Assembly (NCBI GenBank): GCA_003223215.1
Contig: QHYH01000151.1
Span: 1 to 32,587, forward strand
Length of the DNA stretch: 32,587 nt
Source: Acidobacteriota bacterium
GTDB taxonomy: Bacteria; Acidobacteriota; Terriglobia; Acidiferrales; UBA7541
Direction: 5' to 3'
Below the pieces are notes generated by a model. It saw nothing but the letters and a program-made list of their open reading frames with translations. It was not told where the DNA came from and made no database searches. The number at the start of each line of letters is the position of its first letter. The stretch's first letter is position 1. Below are positions 1 through 6,997 of this stretch, one piece after another. The position numbers and the translations under genes were made by a program.

Positions 1-49
1 CTCCTGTGCTTATCGGGAAACGGGATGTGGCTTCACGGGGCAGGGAATA

Positions 50-375
50 ATGATCTACTCCGACGAACTTCTGGCTGTTGCGAAACGCATCTTCTGTTTT
101 GGCACTCCGGAAGAAGCGCTGGAATTCCCAATACGCTTCTGACCTATGCGATGACCTACGCCTCGGATGAGGACATTGAGACCCTCAAGAAGTATTTCAG
201 TGACGACGAATTCAAAGCTGCGCTCGATGACCCGGCACCTGGGATTTTTGACCAAAGCTCCTGGACGAAATGGAATCAACGCTACGGCCGTACCCCCATT
301 CCGCCGCTTCCGAAGCGACGCATTCCGGGCGTAGACCAGGCCACAGTTCCTGATTTCTTTCCTCCCAAATCCTGA
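50..375 (+). pseudogene. Small hypothetical protein gene broken by one frameshift
   Basis: An ATG at 50 opens a frame (MIYSDELLAVAKRIF...) that stops at about 140. The next frame then continues smoothly from LTYAMTYASDEDIETLKK to the stop at 375. Joined, they make one protein of about 108 residues, helical in the first two thirds, with a Trp/Tyr/Pro-rich tail (SSWTKWNQRYGRTPIPPLP). The acidic helical part followed by a W..W..Y-Pro tail recalls the short partner protein found before AbiEii-type nucleotidyltransferase toxins (DUF6922-like). That is a loose resemblance, not an identification, and no toxin gene follows. One base change near 140 separates it from an intact frame, so it is either a recent pseudogene or a sequencing indel. 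Confidence 0.45.
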
Positions 376-610
376 GGCAGTGATATATCCCCAATCAACT
401 GGCCGCGGGACAACTTCTTCCAGGCTGCCAAGCCAAAGGGGTGACAGGAAGGACAGAATGCCTTCTTGGGCTAATCGCGCGCTTCCGCTTTGCCTTTTGT
501 GGCTTTCAGTCTCCCAGCGTTGCCGAGCCATCTGCCCACCCTTTCCTCTTTGTCTGAGCTTGGTCCCCTCGTTCGCATCCGCTGCATTTCTCGTTTACAT
601 GTGATGTCTA

Positions 611-629
611 TGGTGCTATATATACACCA
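611..629. promoter_or_regulatory. Palindromic operator/promoter candidate upstream of excisionase and integrase
   Basis: TGGTGCTATATATACACCA is a 19-bp near-perfect palindrome with TGGTG/CACCA arms around an alternating AT core that could also serve as a -10 box. It is the only clear dyad between the broken gene ending at 375 and the excisionase gene. A likely role is autoregulation of the excisionase/integrase operon. The same TGGTG/CACCA arm motif recurs at the RHH operator at 28266. Confidence 0.4.
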
Positions 630-690
630 TGCTGAAACGCACTGCCCGTGCGAAAAACGCTAAACCGCCACCTGGCGGAGAGGGAAAGCG

Positions 691-864
691 ATGACCTGGA
701 GGGCTTGCTTGGCGCCACGAATTGACGCAGATTCTCATTGGCCAGCGGCAGGTGGAAACCAGAGTTTTGTGGACAGAGGCAGGAAGAAGTGGTTTCGGCG
801 AAGGCCAAGCTGGCTTCTGCAAAATCCGCAGCCACAAATTGGGGAGGAAGAACAACAACCATGA
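691..864 (+). CDS. Possible 57-residue leader protein in a chain of ATGA overlaps
   Basis: This Arg/Trp/Pro-rich frame (MTWRACLAPRIDADSH...) starts in an ATGA overlap with the stop of an upstream 21-codon frame (629-694). It ends in an ATGA overlap with the excisionase ATG at 861. Two consecutive ATGA overlaps suggest translational coupling, as in compact phage or island operons. I recognise no family, and the composition could equally be chance. It is listed because of the overlap architecture. Confidence 0.22.
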   Translation: MTWRACLAPRIDADSHWPAAGGNQSFVDRGRKKWFRRRPSWLLQNPQPQIGEEEQQP

Positions 865-1076
865 CATCTTCTGCAAAGGAAAGCGCTCCCATGAGAGAGA
901 CAATCGCACTAAGCAAGCGGGAAGCCGCGGAGATTCTCGGAATCAGTGTGCGAACGATTGAGAGGCTGATCGCGTTGAAACATCTAGAGGTGCACCGTCT
1001 GGGCCGCAGAGTGCTGATTCGACGGGTAGCTCTAGAAGGCTTGTTGCGCCGAGATCATCCGACGCGAGCTGCTTGA
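861..1076 (+). CDS. Excisionase-like helix-turn-helix protein
   Basis: This 71-residue protein carries one winged-HTH/MerR-like segment (LSKREAAEILGISVRTIERL, then a basic wing, HRLGRRVLIRR). That is the usual form of excisionase-family (HTH_17) DNA-binding proteins. The start at 861 is preceded by GGGGAGG at 841-847. An alternative ATG at 891, with AAGGAAA upstream, would remove ten non-conserved residues. It lies 154 bp before the integrase start on the same strand, so it probably sets the direction of recombination or represses the operon. The family assignment is firm at the fold level. The excisionase role is inferred from position. Confidence 0.75.
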   Translation: MTSSAKESAPMRETIALSKREAAEILGISVRTIERLIALKHLEVHRLGRRVLIRRVALEGLLRRDHPTRAA

Positions 1077-1230
1077 TTCAAGGAACTGCTCGATGGCGGC
1101 GTGGCCCCGACAATGACAGATGGTTAGCCACCGCTCTATGATAGTAACGATGGTCAACACATTAAATGTTCTGGCAAATGCGCGAAAGAGTCGAGGAGAT
1201 AGACGCCCCAAAGTGTCAAGAGGAGTACAA

Positions 1231-2322
1231 ATGAAGCAACGCGGAGTTTTCGAAAAGGTTCCAGGGTCCGGAATCTGGTGGATACGCTATTTCGATCAGT
1301 TTGGCAAGAAGCGCCGGGAGAAAGCCGGGTCGAAGAGCGTTGCGATCAAACTCTACGGTAAGCGGAAACAGCAAGTGTTGGAGGGCAAGAAGCTTCCTGA
1401 GCTTTTTCGCAAACCCTCAGTGAATTTCACCCAACTCGTTGACGACGCACTCGCGTACTCCAAGAGAAACAAGCGGTCCTACAAGACGGATGTACCTCGC
1501 TTTGCCAGTCTTAAGGAGTGGTTCGGCGCTCATCCTGCCGAGGAACTTACACCCAGAGAGATCGAAAACAAGCTCACAAAGGCGGCCGAGAAAGAGAAGT
1601 GGGCGCCCTCGACATTCAATCACTATCGGTCCCTCATGTCACTGAGTTATCGGCTAGGAATTTTGAATCGCAGGGTGACGTCTAATCCAGCACGGTCCGT
1701 GACGCATCGGCGCGAGGACAACAATCGCGTTCGATTCCTGACCGAAGAAGAGGAAAAGAATCCTCGGAAGGTCGTGCGGGACAAGTGGCTAGCGCACCTG
1801 CCGGAGCTGGATCTGGCGATCAATACCGGCCTTCGCAAGGGGAGCCAATACGGATTAACGTGGGACATGGTAGACTGGAAGTCCCGAGAGCTTCACATTC
1901 CACGTACCAAGAATGAGGAGCCGTTGCACGTACCGCTAAACAACGCGGCTATCAGTGCGCTCAAGGCGGTATTCGAGAGCGGGGATGGAAAAGGGCGCGT
2001 GTTTACGTCTGCAAAAACGGGCGAGCCTCTTGAAAACGGCCGCCACTGGTTTGATGACGCAGTAGTAGAAGCGAAGCTCAAGAACTCTCATGGGCACGAC
2101 TTGCGTCATACGTTTGCGAGCCGATTGCGAACGAAGGGAGCGGCGCTCGAAGATATCGCGGATTTGCTAGGGCACAAGAGTTTGACGATGACCAGGCGTT
2201 ACGCACATCTCGGTCCGAACAAGTTGCATGCCGTGGTGTCACTGCTTGGACCAAGTGACCCCACAAGTGACACCGGCCAAACCGGTCAAGCAGCGACTAC
2301 ATCGCAAGTTGCTGTGCAATAA
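1231..2322 (+). CDS. Tyrosine recombinase / site-specific integrase
   Basis: This 363-residue tyrosine recombinase has an N-terminal arm-binding segment (about 1-55), a SAM-like core-binding domain (about 62-150) and a C-terminal catalytic domain. The catalytic set is complete: Arg202 in NTGLRKGSQ, Lys227 in the beta-hairpin, His289 and Arg292 in HDLRHTFASRL, His315 in LGHKSL, and nucleophile Tyr324 in TRRYAHL. The ATG at 1231 is preferred over the upstream in-frame ATG at 1120 because AGGAG at 1221-1225 precedes it and the family fold begins there. The stop codon lies only 7 nt before the tRNA-Lys gene, which is the probable attachment target. It is likely active, since no lesion is visible. 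Confidence 0.93.
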   Translation: MKQRGVFEKVPGSGIWWIRYFDQFGKKRREKAGSKSVAIKLYGKRKQQVLEGKKLPELFRKPSVNFTQLVDDALAYSKRNKRSYKTDVPRFASLKEWFGAHPAEELTPREIENKLTKAAEKEKWAPSTFNHYRSLMSLSYRLGILNRRVTSNPARSVTHRREDNNRVRFLTEEEEKNPRKVVRDKWLAHLPELDLAINTGLRKGSQYGLTWDMVDWKSRELHIPRTKNEEPLHVPLNNAAISALKAVFESGDGKGRVFTSAKTGEPLENGRHWFDDAVVEAKLKNSHGHDLRHTFASRLRTKGAALEDIADLLGHKSLTMTRRYAHLGPNKLHAVVSLLGPSDPTSDTGQTGQAATTSQVAVQ

Positions 2323-2329
2323 AGAGTTT

Positions 2330-2404
2330 AGGGGCGTAGCTCAGTGGTAGAGCAGCGGCCTTTTAAGCCGAAGGTCGTGGGTTCGATCCCCACCGCCCCT
2401 ACCA
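2330..2404 (+). tRNA. tRNA-Lys (anticodon UUU), CCA encoded
   Basis: A full cloverleaf can be drawn. The acceptor AGGGGCG (2330-2336) pairs perfectly with CGCCCCT (2394-2400). The D stem is GCTC/GAGC, and the anticodon stem-loop centres on TTT at 2362-2364 in loop CTTTTAA. The T arm is GTGGG-TTCGATC-CCCAC. A2401 is the discriminator and CCA follows at 2402-2404. The outermost anticodon pair is G-A. I see no convincing promoter in the 7-nt gap or the end of the integrase gene, so it may be transcribed through the integrase gene. Its 3' end is the core of the attachment-site repeats listed below. Confidence 0.95.
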
Positions 2405-2497
2405 ACCATCCCATTTGCTGAGAATGACTTAGCGATTTCGCGCGGCGGCAAAAGGCGGCAATAAGAAAAAAACGAGCCTCGAGGGTGGCGCCTATGG
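2379..2497 (+). repeat. Attachment-type repeat A: tRNA 3' end plus ~85-bp arm
   Basis: The tRNA 3' end together with the DNA to about 2497 is repeated at 13762-13867 with roughly 90% identity, judged by eye. The arm holds CGCGGCGGCAAAAGGCGGCA, which is GGCGGCA in tandem and suits integrase arm sites. The 3' 27 bp of the tRNA (2379-2405) are also found at 4806-4832, and a slightly shorter part at 19036-19058. This is the left-type end (followed by ACCAACCATCCC) of an integrated element that used tRNA-Lys. Confidence 0.8.
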
Positions 2498-2534
2498 CTC
2501 TCGCGAACAAGAAATCAGAAGCACTGGCCAATTC

Positions 2535-2789
2535 TTAGAGGCTAAGGATTCTGTGACCATCAGCGACTTCGCGGCGGGCATCCGTGAGGCAGCCGGAACG
2601 TAGCCGATCGATCTCCGCAGGGCTCAGTTTTCAATTTTTTGCATGTGCAAGTGCGGAGGCAAGCGCCTGCTCCAATTGGGCTGCCTGCTGAACTGGATTT
2701 GAGCCCGCGCTGAAGTTCATTGGAGCAACTTGCAATTCAGATGCACAATCGTGCCAGGCAGTCCACAAAGACTCGAGGCGTTGAGCCAT
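2535..2789 (-). pseudogene. Degraded small ORF with one in-frame stop
   Basis: On the minus strand an ATG at 2789 opens MAQRLESLWTAWHDCASELQ... and runs to a TGA at 2631-2633. The same frame then continues (KLSPAEIDRLRSGCLTDARR...) to a TAA at 2535-2537, about 84 codons in all. The composition is protein-like on both sides of the TGA. I do not recognise the family. It may be cargo of the first tRNA-Lys insertion that has decayed. The rest of 2498-2940 shows nothing further. Confidence 0.3.
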
Positions 2790-2947
2790 GCTCGTCCAGA
2801 AACAGTGCCGCCTGTGTGACGCTGATTGGATTTGGTGAGGGCACCTTAGCTCGGAGCTGTGGGATAGGAAGGACGATTGCGGCGGTCAAGTTCTTCGGTC
2901 ACTACATGTAAATGAAGGTTTGGCGACAAGCCTGGCCATAGTCCATG

Positions 2948-2995
2948 TTGCGTTCCTCTTAAGTCTTGGCTACAATGTAGGTACGTTTCTACATT
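2948..2995 (+). promoter_or_regulatory. Promoter and operator of the phd-vapC operon
   Basis: A -35-like TTGCGT (2948-2953) and a -10 TACAAT (2971-2976) are 17 bp apart. A perfect inverted repeat, AATGTAG-8 bp-CTACATT (2974-2995), overlaps the -10 and the start region. That is the expected place for autorepression by the Phd-type antitoxin alone or with VapC. The antitoxin ATG follows at 3009. Confidence 0.7.
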
Positions 2996-3008
2996 AAGGA
3001 CGGCTTTC

Positions 3009-3266
3009 ATGGCCACTACCAAACTATCCAGCCGGGAGTTTAACCAGGACACAAGCAGGGCGAAGAGAGCGGCCAAACGCGGTCCTGTCTTCATCACTGA
3101 CCGAGGACGCCCGTCTCACGTGCTACTTACTGTTGAGGAATACCAGAAGCTTACCGAGGGGCAGAAGAGCATTGTGGACCTGTTGGGAATGCCACAGGCC
3201 GCTGAAATTGAATTTGAGCCGCCTCGCATGAAAGGCAATCTCCACCAGCCGGCAGATTTGTCCTGA
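3009..3266 (+). CDS. Phd/YefM-type antitoxin
   Basis: This 85-residue antitoxin has the Phd/YefM N-terminal DNA-binding fold: KLSSREFNQDTSRAKRAA, then GPVFITDRGRPSHVLLTVEEY, the conserved strand-turn-strand with an RG turn. Its C-terminal tail (about 50-85) would wrap the toxin. Its stop overlaps the toxin start as TGATG, the usual coupled arrangement. It should bind the AATGTAG/CTACATT dyad 14 bp upstream and neutralise the PIN-domain RNase encoded next. No lesion is visible, so the module is probably functional and may stabilise the surrounding island. Confidence 0.88.
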   Translation: MATTKLSSREFNQDTSRAKRAAKRGPVFITDRGRPSHVLLTVEEYQKLTEGQKSIVDLLGMPQAAEIEFEPPRMKGNLHQPADLS

Positions 3267-3679
3267 TGTATCTCCTCGATACCAATGTAGTTTCCGAGTT
3301 AAGAAAAGCTAAGAAGGCGGATCGCGGCGTCAGAATGTGGGCCCAGGCGCTTCCGGCTGCGAGCCTTTATCTATGTGCGATCTCAATATTGGAACTGGAG
3401 CTAGGAATCCTCCTCATCGAACGGCGTGACCGGAAACAGGGAGCGGTTCTTCGAGCCTGGATGGACGGCCATGTTTTGCCCGCGTTCGACGGTCGCATCC
3501 TTGCGATTGATACTGCTGTTGCCCAGCGGTGCGCGGCGCTCCACGTGCCCAGTCCTCGCTCCGATCGTGACGCTCTCATCGCGGCCACTGCCCTTGTTCA
3601 CGGCATGACGGTTGTGACCCGCAACGTGGATCACTTTCAGCCCACAGGTGTGGCCGTAGTTAACCCCTGGCAATCCTGA
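3266..3679 (+). CDS. vapC: VapC/FitB-like PIN-domain ribonuclease toxin
   Basis: This 137-residue PIN-domain protein has the acidic metal-binding set in order: Asp5 in YLLDTNVVSE, Glu43 in ISILELELG, Asp100/Asp102 in SDRDALIAATA, and Asp122 near TRNVDHF. Proteins of this family cut tRNA or rRNA in a Mg2+-dependent way. FitB-like members pair with Phd- or AbrB-type antitoxins, as here. The start overlaps the antitoxin stop (TGATG at 3264-3268). Length is normal for the family. The symbol names the family; the exact subtype is not determined. Confidence 0.9.
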   Translation: MYLLDTNVVSELRKAKKADRGVRMWAQALPAASLYLCAISILELELGILLIERRDRKQGAVLRAWMDGHVLPAFDGRILAIDTAVAQRCAALHVPSPRSDRDALIAATALVHGMTVVTRNVDHFQPTGVAVVNPWQS

Positions 3680-3830
3680 ACGCATTTATTCAGGGCTTCG
3701 GCTGATTGATCCTCTGACTGTACTACCCCGGGATAGAGAGCAGTATGAGAAAACCCGGCTTCGTTAGCTGCCCCACCAGAGAATGTCTGTTAGGACTTGT
3801 ATGCGGGAATAGCAACAATGGAGGAGTGAA

Positions 3831-4511
3831 ATGCCAACAAAAAAATTCGTACAGTCATTTATCCTACTGACCATGATGCCATCTGCGATTCTCTGGCTGC
3901 ACGCCCAATCGAGCCAAAATGTCCCGGGAATAGCTCTTGACCAACTGGAGTTGCACAATGTGAAAGCTGAGGCCGCTAACTATAGCGGGAAGCCGGCGGT
4001 TCGCGTGGACGCGCTGCCTGATGCTGCGAATGGCGCGTCTTACGCGATCTTGAAGGGCAGCCGCCTTCACAATGGAACTATTGAGGTCGAATTGGCGGGA
4101 AAACCGGGCGCCAATGCAGGGCCCGGGGCTCGCGGCTTCATCGGAATCGCGTTCCGGGTCCAGGGCAACCGCTTCGAATACATCTACCTCCGGCCGACGA
4201 ATGGGCGGGCGGATGACCAGATTCGCCGGAACCACACGACCCAGTACGCCGCGCACCCGGAATTCGATTTCGACCGGCTGCGGAAGGAATCGCCGGAGAA
4301 ATATGAATCGTACGTGGACCTGGAGCCGGGGGTATGGACCAAGTACCGGATCGTGATTGACGGGACAAAGGCCCGGCTGTTCGTCCATGGGGCAGCGCAA
4401 CCTTGTCTGATCGTCAACGATATGAAGTTTGGCGATTCGGAGGGCGCGGTGGCCCTGTTTGTAGGGCCCGGCACGGAAGTCTACTTCGCCAATCTTAAAA
4501 TTACGCAGTGA
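3831..4511 (+). CDS. Secreted DUF1080 / concanavalin-like beta-sandwich protein
   Basis: This 226-residue protein starts with a signal peptide (basic MPTKKF, hydrophobic to about 25, cleavage near LHAQS). The mature part reads as a jelly-roll beta-sandwich: NGTIEVELAGKPG, then GFIGIAFRVQGNRFEYIYLRP, then VWTKYRIVIDGTKARLFV, ending VYFANLKITQ. These are features of the DUF1080 (3-keto-disaccharide hydrolase-like) and LamG-type groups, which act on or bind glycans outside the cell. Catalytic residues cannot be assigned by eye. GGAGG at about 3820 gives a good ribosome site for the ATG at 3831. It stands alone between the toxin operon and the 4.6-kb repeat. The function is a family-level inference. 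Confidence 0.6.
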   Translation: MPTKKFVQSFILLTMMPSAILWLHAQSSQNVPGIALDQLELHNVKAEAANYSGKPAVRVDALPDAANGASYAILKGSRLHNGTIEVELAGKPGANAGPGARGFIGIAFRVQGNRFEYIYLRPTNGRADDQIRRNHTTQYAAHPEFDFDRLRKESPEKYESYVDLEPGVWTKYRIVIDGTKARLFVHGAAQPCLIVNDMKFGDSEGAVALFVGPGTEVYFANLKITQ

Positions 4512-4566
4512 CCCTCCTTGGTTCTCCTTCGTGTGCGAGCGTGCGCACGGCTTATTGGCAATTCGC

Positions 4567-4740
4567 GGGCAAATCGGAAGTAGTCCGCTTTGACGAAAAA
4601 CGCGCAGCTTGAATGGAGGTCGTAGGTTTCTACCCCACGTCCCATAGAATTGATCTCGTTGGTGGACATGAACTTAGTGAATTGTCGAGGCGGCAGACGG
4701 CGGCGGCTGGATCTCGATTACGCCAAGTCATTTGCTAGCA
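4567..4740 (+). repeat. Repeat R2, copy 1
   Basis: This ~170-bp stretch matches 13293-13500. Both share the block TTTGACGAAAAACGCG, the block GTAGGTTTCT.CCCCACGTCCC, and the run from GAATTGTC to a CTCGAT-containing end. Copy 2 contains about 35 extra bp. Each copy comes shortly before a tRNA-Lys 3'-end repeat (66 bp here). It looks like an end sequence of related integrated elements. It has no long coding frame. Confidence 0.7.
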
Positions 4741-4805
4741 GCAAGATGCCGATATCCATATTGCGGCCTGTCCGCCGTAAATCACCGCGAATTCGAAGGG
4801 TGTCC

Positions 4806-4835
4806 GGGTTCGATCCCCACCGCCCCTACCAAAAC
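4806..4835 (+). repeat. Attachment-type repeat B: tRNA-Lys 3' end
   Basis: Positions 4806-4832 match the last 27 bp of the tRNA-Lys region (2379-2405). Upstream bases (TTCGAAGGGTGTCC) still resemble the tRNA anticodon-stem/variable region but cannot form the tRNA. It is followed by AAAAC, as is copy D at 19036, rather than by ACCATCCC as in copies A and C. It is probably the far end left by an integration between A and B. Confidence 0.75.
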
Positions 4836-4860
4836 CCAATAAAAACGGCCCTTTTACGGT

Positions 4861-4898
4861 GCCGAATCAGCAATTCGAGGCCGAGTCAGCAATTGGAG
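4861..4898 (+). repeat. Tandem 19-bp repeat, two units
   Basis: GCCGAATCAGCAATTCGAG (4861-4879) is followed directly by GCCGAGTCAGCAATTGGAG (4880-4898), with two differences. It lies 29 bp after attachment repeat B, so it could be an integrase arm-site pair or slippage. Nothing else is seen between 4899 and 5010. Confidence 0.6.
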
Positions 4899-5010
4899 GC
4901 CCGTCGTTCGCCTCGTATTTGCCAGGCGCGCGGCCAAGCTTCCCAAGGCGTCGCGCTGGGATTGTGGGATTACATGCCCGTACACAAGTAACGAGGAGGA
5001 ACAGAGATAA

Positions 5011-5106
5011 ATGCCGAGCCTGGCCAAAGCCTACATCGCGATGATCGTCGCCGGGGCTGCCGCCGTATTAGATCCTGGCATCTCGTCTCAATTGCTTTCG
5101 GCTTGA
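5011..5106 (+). pseudogene. 31-codon membrane-leader fragment with a strong ribosome site
   Basis: ACGAGGAGGAACAG ends 8 nt before the ATG at 5011 and is one of the best ribosome sites in the window. The frame encodes MPSLAKAYIAMIVAGAAAVL, then ends after 31 codons at TGA 5104-5106. It resembles the first membrane segment of larger Acidobacterial signalling proteins (membrane-anchored GGDEF or HD-domain types), so I read it as a truncated N-terminus. A genuine 31-residue membrane peptide is the alternative. The PilZ gene begins 7 nt after its stop. Confidence 0.35.
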
Positions 5107-5113
5107 GTCAAAC

Positions 5114-5485
5114 ATGAAACCTGCATCGAATCTGAAGCTCGCTTCCATGAACGCGGTGCGTCCAGCCTTGACGCGCCAGCCCACGGTCGAAAAACGCCGC
5201 AGCTCGCAGCGCGTTCTGCTGCGCATGCCGGTTACCGTTCACGTCGCGGGGAGGCAGGCTGCCATTTCGGGCTTCACGCAGGCCGTCAGCGCCAATGGCG
5301 CCGTCGTCATTCTTCCTGAGGGCCTCGCCGCCGGCAGCAAGATGATCCTTGAAAACCCCAGTACAAAGCACCGCGTTGAAGCGCACGTTGTTCGCCCGCC
5401 ACAGTTCAGTCCCGAAGGCTCCCTGGTTCCGATCGAGTTCCTGTCTCCCGCTTCTCAGTTCTGGAATGTCGTCTTTCCACCTTAA
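5114..5485 (+). CDS. PilZ-domain c-di-GMP-binding protein
   Basis: This 123-residue, single-domain PilZ protein has the RxxxR arginine motif at Arg29-Arg33 (EKRRSSQRVLLRMPV) and, about 25 residues on, AVSANGAVV, a relaxed version of the D/NxSxxG motif. Beta strands follow to the end. PilZ proteins bind cyclic-di-GMP and relay it to motility or exopolysaccharide machinery. An ATG at 5147 could also be the start, and neither has a strong ribosome site. If the 31-codon frame just upstream is the remnant of a diguanylate-cyclase-like gene, the two once formed a signalling operon; that is speculation. The domain call is firm. Confidence 0.82.
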   Translation: MKPASNLKLASMNAVRPALTRQPTVEKRRSSQRVLLRMPVTVHVAGRQAAISGFTQAVSANGAVVILPEGLAAGSKMILENPSTKHRVEAHVVRPPQFSPEGSLVPIEFLSPASQFWNVVFPP

Positions 5486-5633
5486 GCGGCGAACGGCCTA
5501 TACCAAGCCAGTTCGCCCTTACTGCGCTAGTCCGCTTGTGCCCGAGAGTGACGTGGAACTCGTTCCGAAAATCATCCCCGCCTTCTTTCTTTTGAAATAT
5601 CGCCTAGTGAAAAGCGTTGGCACAAAGTGAGGA

Positions 5634-6006
5634 ATGGCGCCTTCGCTTCAAGCAACCATTTTGCGCAGGTTCCTAAATCTTCTCGGATATCACGAGGCTC
5701 AGGGCAGTCTGCTCGGAATCGCAATCCTGTTAGCCGCAGCAGTCGTGATGCCTTGGCTGACCAGCCAGAAACGGAATCTGGCAGTCGTTACGGCGAGCGC
5801 CGCCCCAAGAGCGGATGCTGCTGAATCTGCTCCGTGGTTACATGGCGTGGATTGCTCTTGCGGGACTCGCGGCGAACCCCATTTGCAGTAAACCGTGGGC
5901 TGACCCTATCGCTGCTCTTGCTCTGATTCCCGTCATCTTGCGCGAAGGATGGGAAGCCGTACATTCATCTATATTGGGATGTCAGTGTTCTCCAAACTCC
6001 GTTTGA
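5634..6006 (+). pseudogene. C-terminal part of a cation diffusion facilitator (CDF) transporter, frameshifted
   Basis: Two frames join into one CDF-like half-protein. The first runs YHEAQGSLLGIAILLAAAV to SAAPRADAAESA. The second, from about 5825, runs GYMAWIALAGLAANPI then WADPIAALALIPVILREGW and ends near LGCQC. The RADAAES segment is a conserved metal-site region of CDF efflux pumps. The first membrane helices are missing, and the frame shifts at about 5820-5830. It is a dead Zn/Co/Cd-type efflux gene and not two genes. Nothing is seen between 6007 and 6182. Confidence 0.65.
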
Positions 6007-6182
6007 GAACAGCTCTCTACCATTTGGTCCCGTGTACCCGCCGTGTACCTCAGTTGCGCGAATCCGGTGTTTTTGGCGTTTTTCGCGTTTAATAGAATCA
6101 ATAACTTACCCAGGATCAATGGGGCTCCGAATTCCGACTCCCCCGCCGCCCTCGCATCAGAAAACAGAGACAGTTCAGGCTT

Positions 6183-6579
6183 GGCAACATCGTCTCAAGC
6201 ATGTTCACGCCCGTACTTGCTAAGCACACCAAGCACTTGAGCCTTGTGGACATCCTCTCGGTTGGCGTAGACCGTATGCAGCGGAACTTCGAGCCGATGA
6301 GGAAACAGGTCGAGGTCTGGAAGGGGACACGTCTTCCAGACGATGCCGCGAAGCTCGTCGTATACCGGGCCTTTGTGGAAGGCGAGTTGGATGTTCCCCA
6401 GCATCTCGCCCGCCGGGTCCATGATCTGTACTTCAATCCGCAGGTCGAGGAATTCGGTCCGAGGACAACGTGGAGTCTCTCCAACGCGTTCACGAGTGCA
6501 TTCAAAGAATCTCGACCCGATTCCGCAGTTCAAGGCAACCGCGAAGCTGGCATCGTTCCTAGAACCGGTGACCACCTGA
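6183..6579 (+). pseudogene. DUF932 protein C-terminal fragment, copy 1
   Basis: The frame reads NIVSSMFTPVLAKHTKHLSL, then VDRMQRNFEPMRKQVEVWKG, VVYRAFVEGELDVPQHLARR, and LYFNPQVEEFGPRTTWSLSN. A frameshift near 6510 moves the ending (LDPIPQFKATAKLASFLE) into the next frame. This is the C-terminal third of DUF932 proteins, which are common on plasmids, phages and islands and are of uncertain role, often encoded near recombination or anti-restriction genes. The N-terminal two thirds are absent. A second fragment at 11441-11844 begins at the same residue. DNA from 6580 to 6740 shows nothing. Confidence 0.7.
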
Positions 6580-6746
6580 CCGAACTAAGTTGGTTGTTGT
6601 GGACAGGCTGTGAAGGAACGTCAATAGCCGCGATTTGGTGTGCTGAGGTAGCTTGCGCCCCCAAACCATAAACGCGATCCCAGAAATGATCTACCGACAA
6701 ACACTTCGTTGAGCCCCGCCAAAAACGTACTTTTGACAATTTCCGT

Positions 6747-6775
6747 TTGACATGAGCGCAGTTAGGGCTTAAATA
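6747..6775 (+). promoter_or_regulatory. Sigma-70-type promoter candidate
   Basis: TTGACA (6747-6752) and TAAATA (6770-6775) are separated by exactly 17 bp. This is the best consensus promoter in the window. It points to the large exported-protein gene at 6998, leaving a leader of about 215 nt in which I see no other gene. Confidence 0.5.
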
Positions 6776-6997
6776 GTTCGAGTAAGGAGGAGGTTGCTCG
6801 GTGAGTGCTTGATGTCGAGGAATGCCCCCCCGGTGCATGGCTCGCATGGATTCACTCAGTTCGTTGTGAACTTCGTCCTGAGAAGCGATTAGTCGTCGCG
6901 GGTTCGCTTTTTAGATTTGGTTTCGTCAGGGTCCAAATCTTCTTTTTCGCAGCTCAACCACGTTGTTTAGGCTCGATCCCGCTTCGGGGAGGAAATC

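Noticed and set aside
2328-2531. 67-residue minus-strand frame beginning near the tRNA
   Set aside because: It is the antisense translation of the tRNA gene (the familiar GIEPTTFGLKGRCSTTELRP artefact), not a protein gene.
5815-6006. Separate small membrane protein
   Set aside because: Continues the CDF transporter text of the frame at 5634; treated as one frameshifted remnant.
6733-6739. Upstream TTGACA as a second promoter
   Set aside because: No -10 box lies at 16-18 bp; only the TTGACA at 6747 has one.
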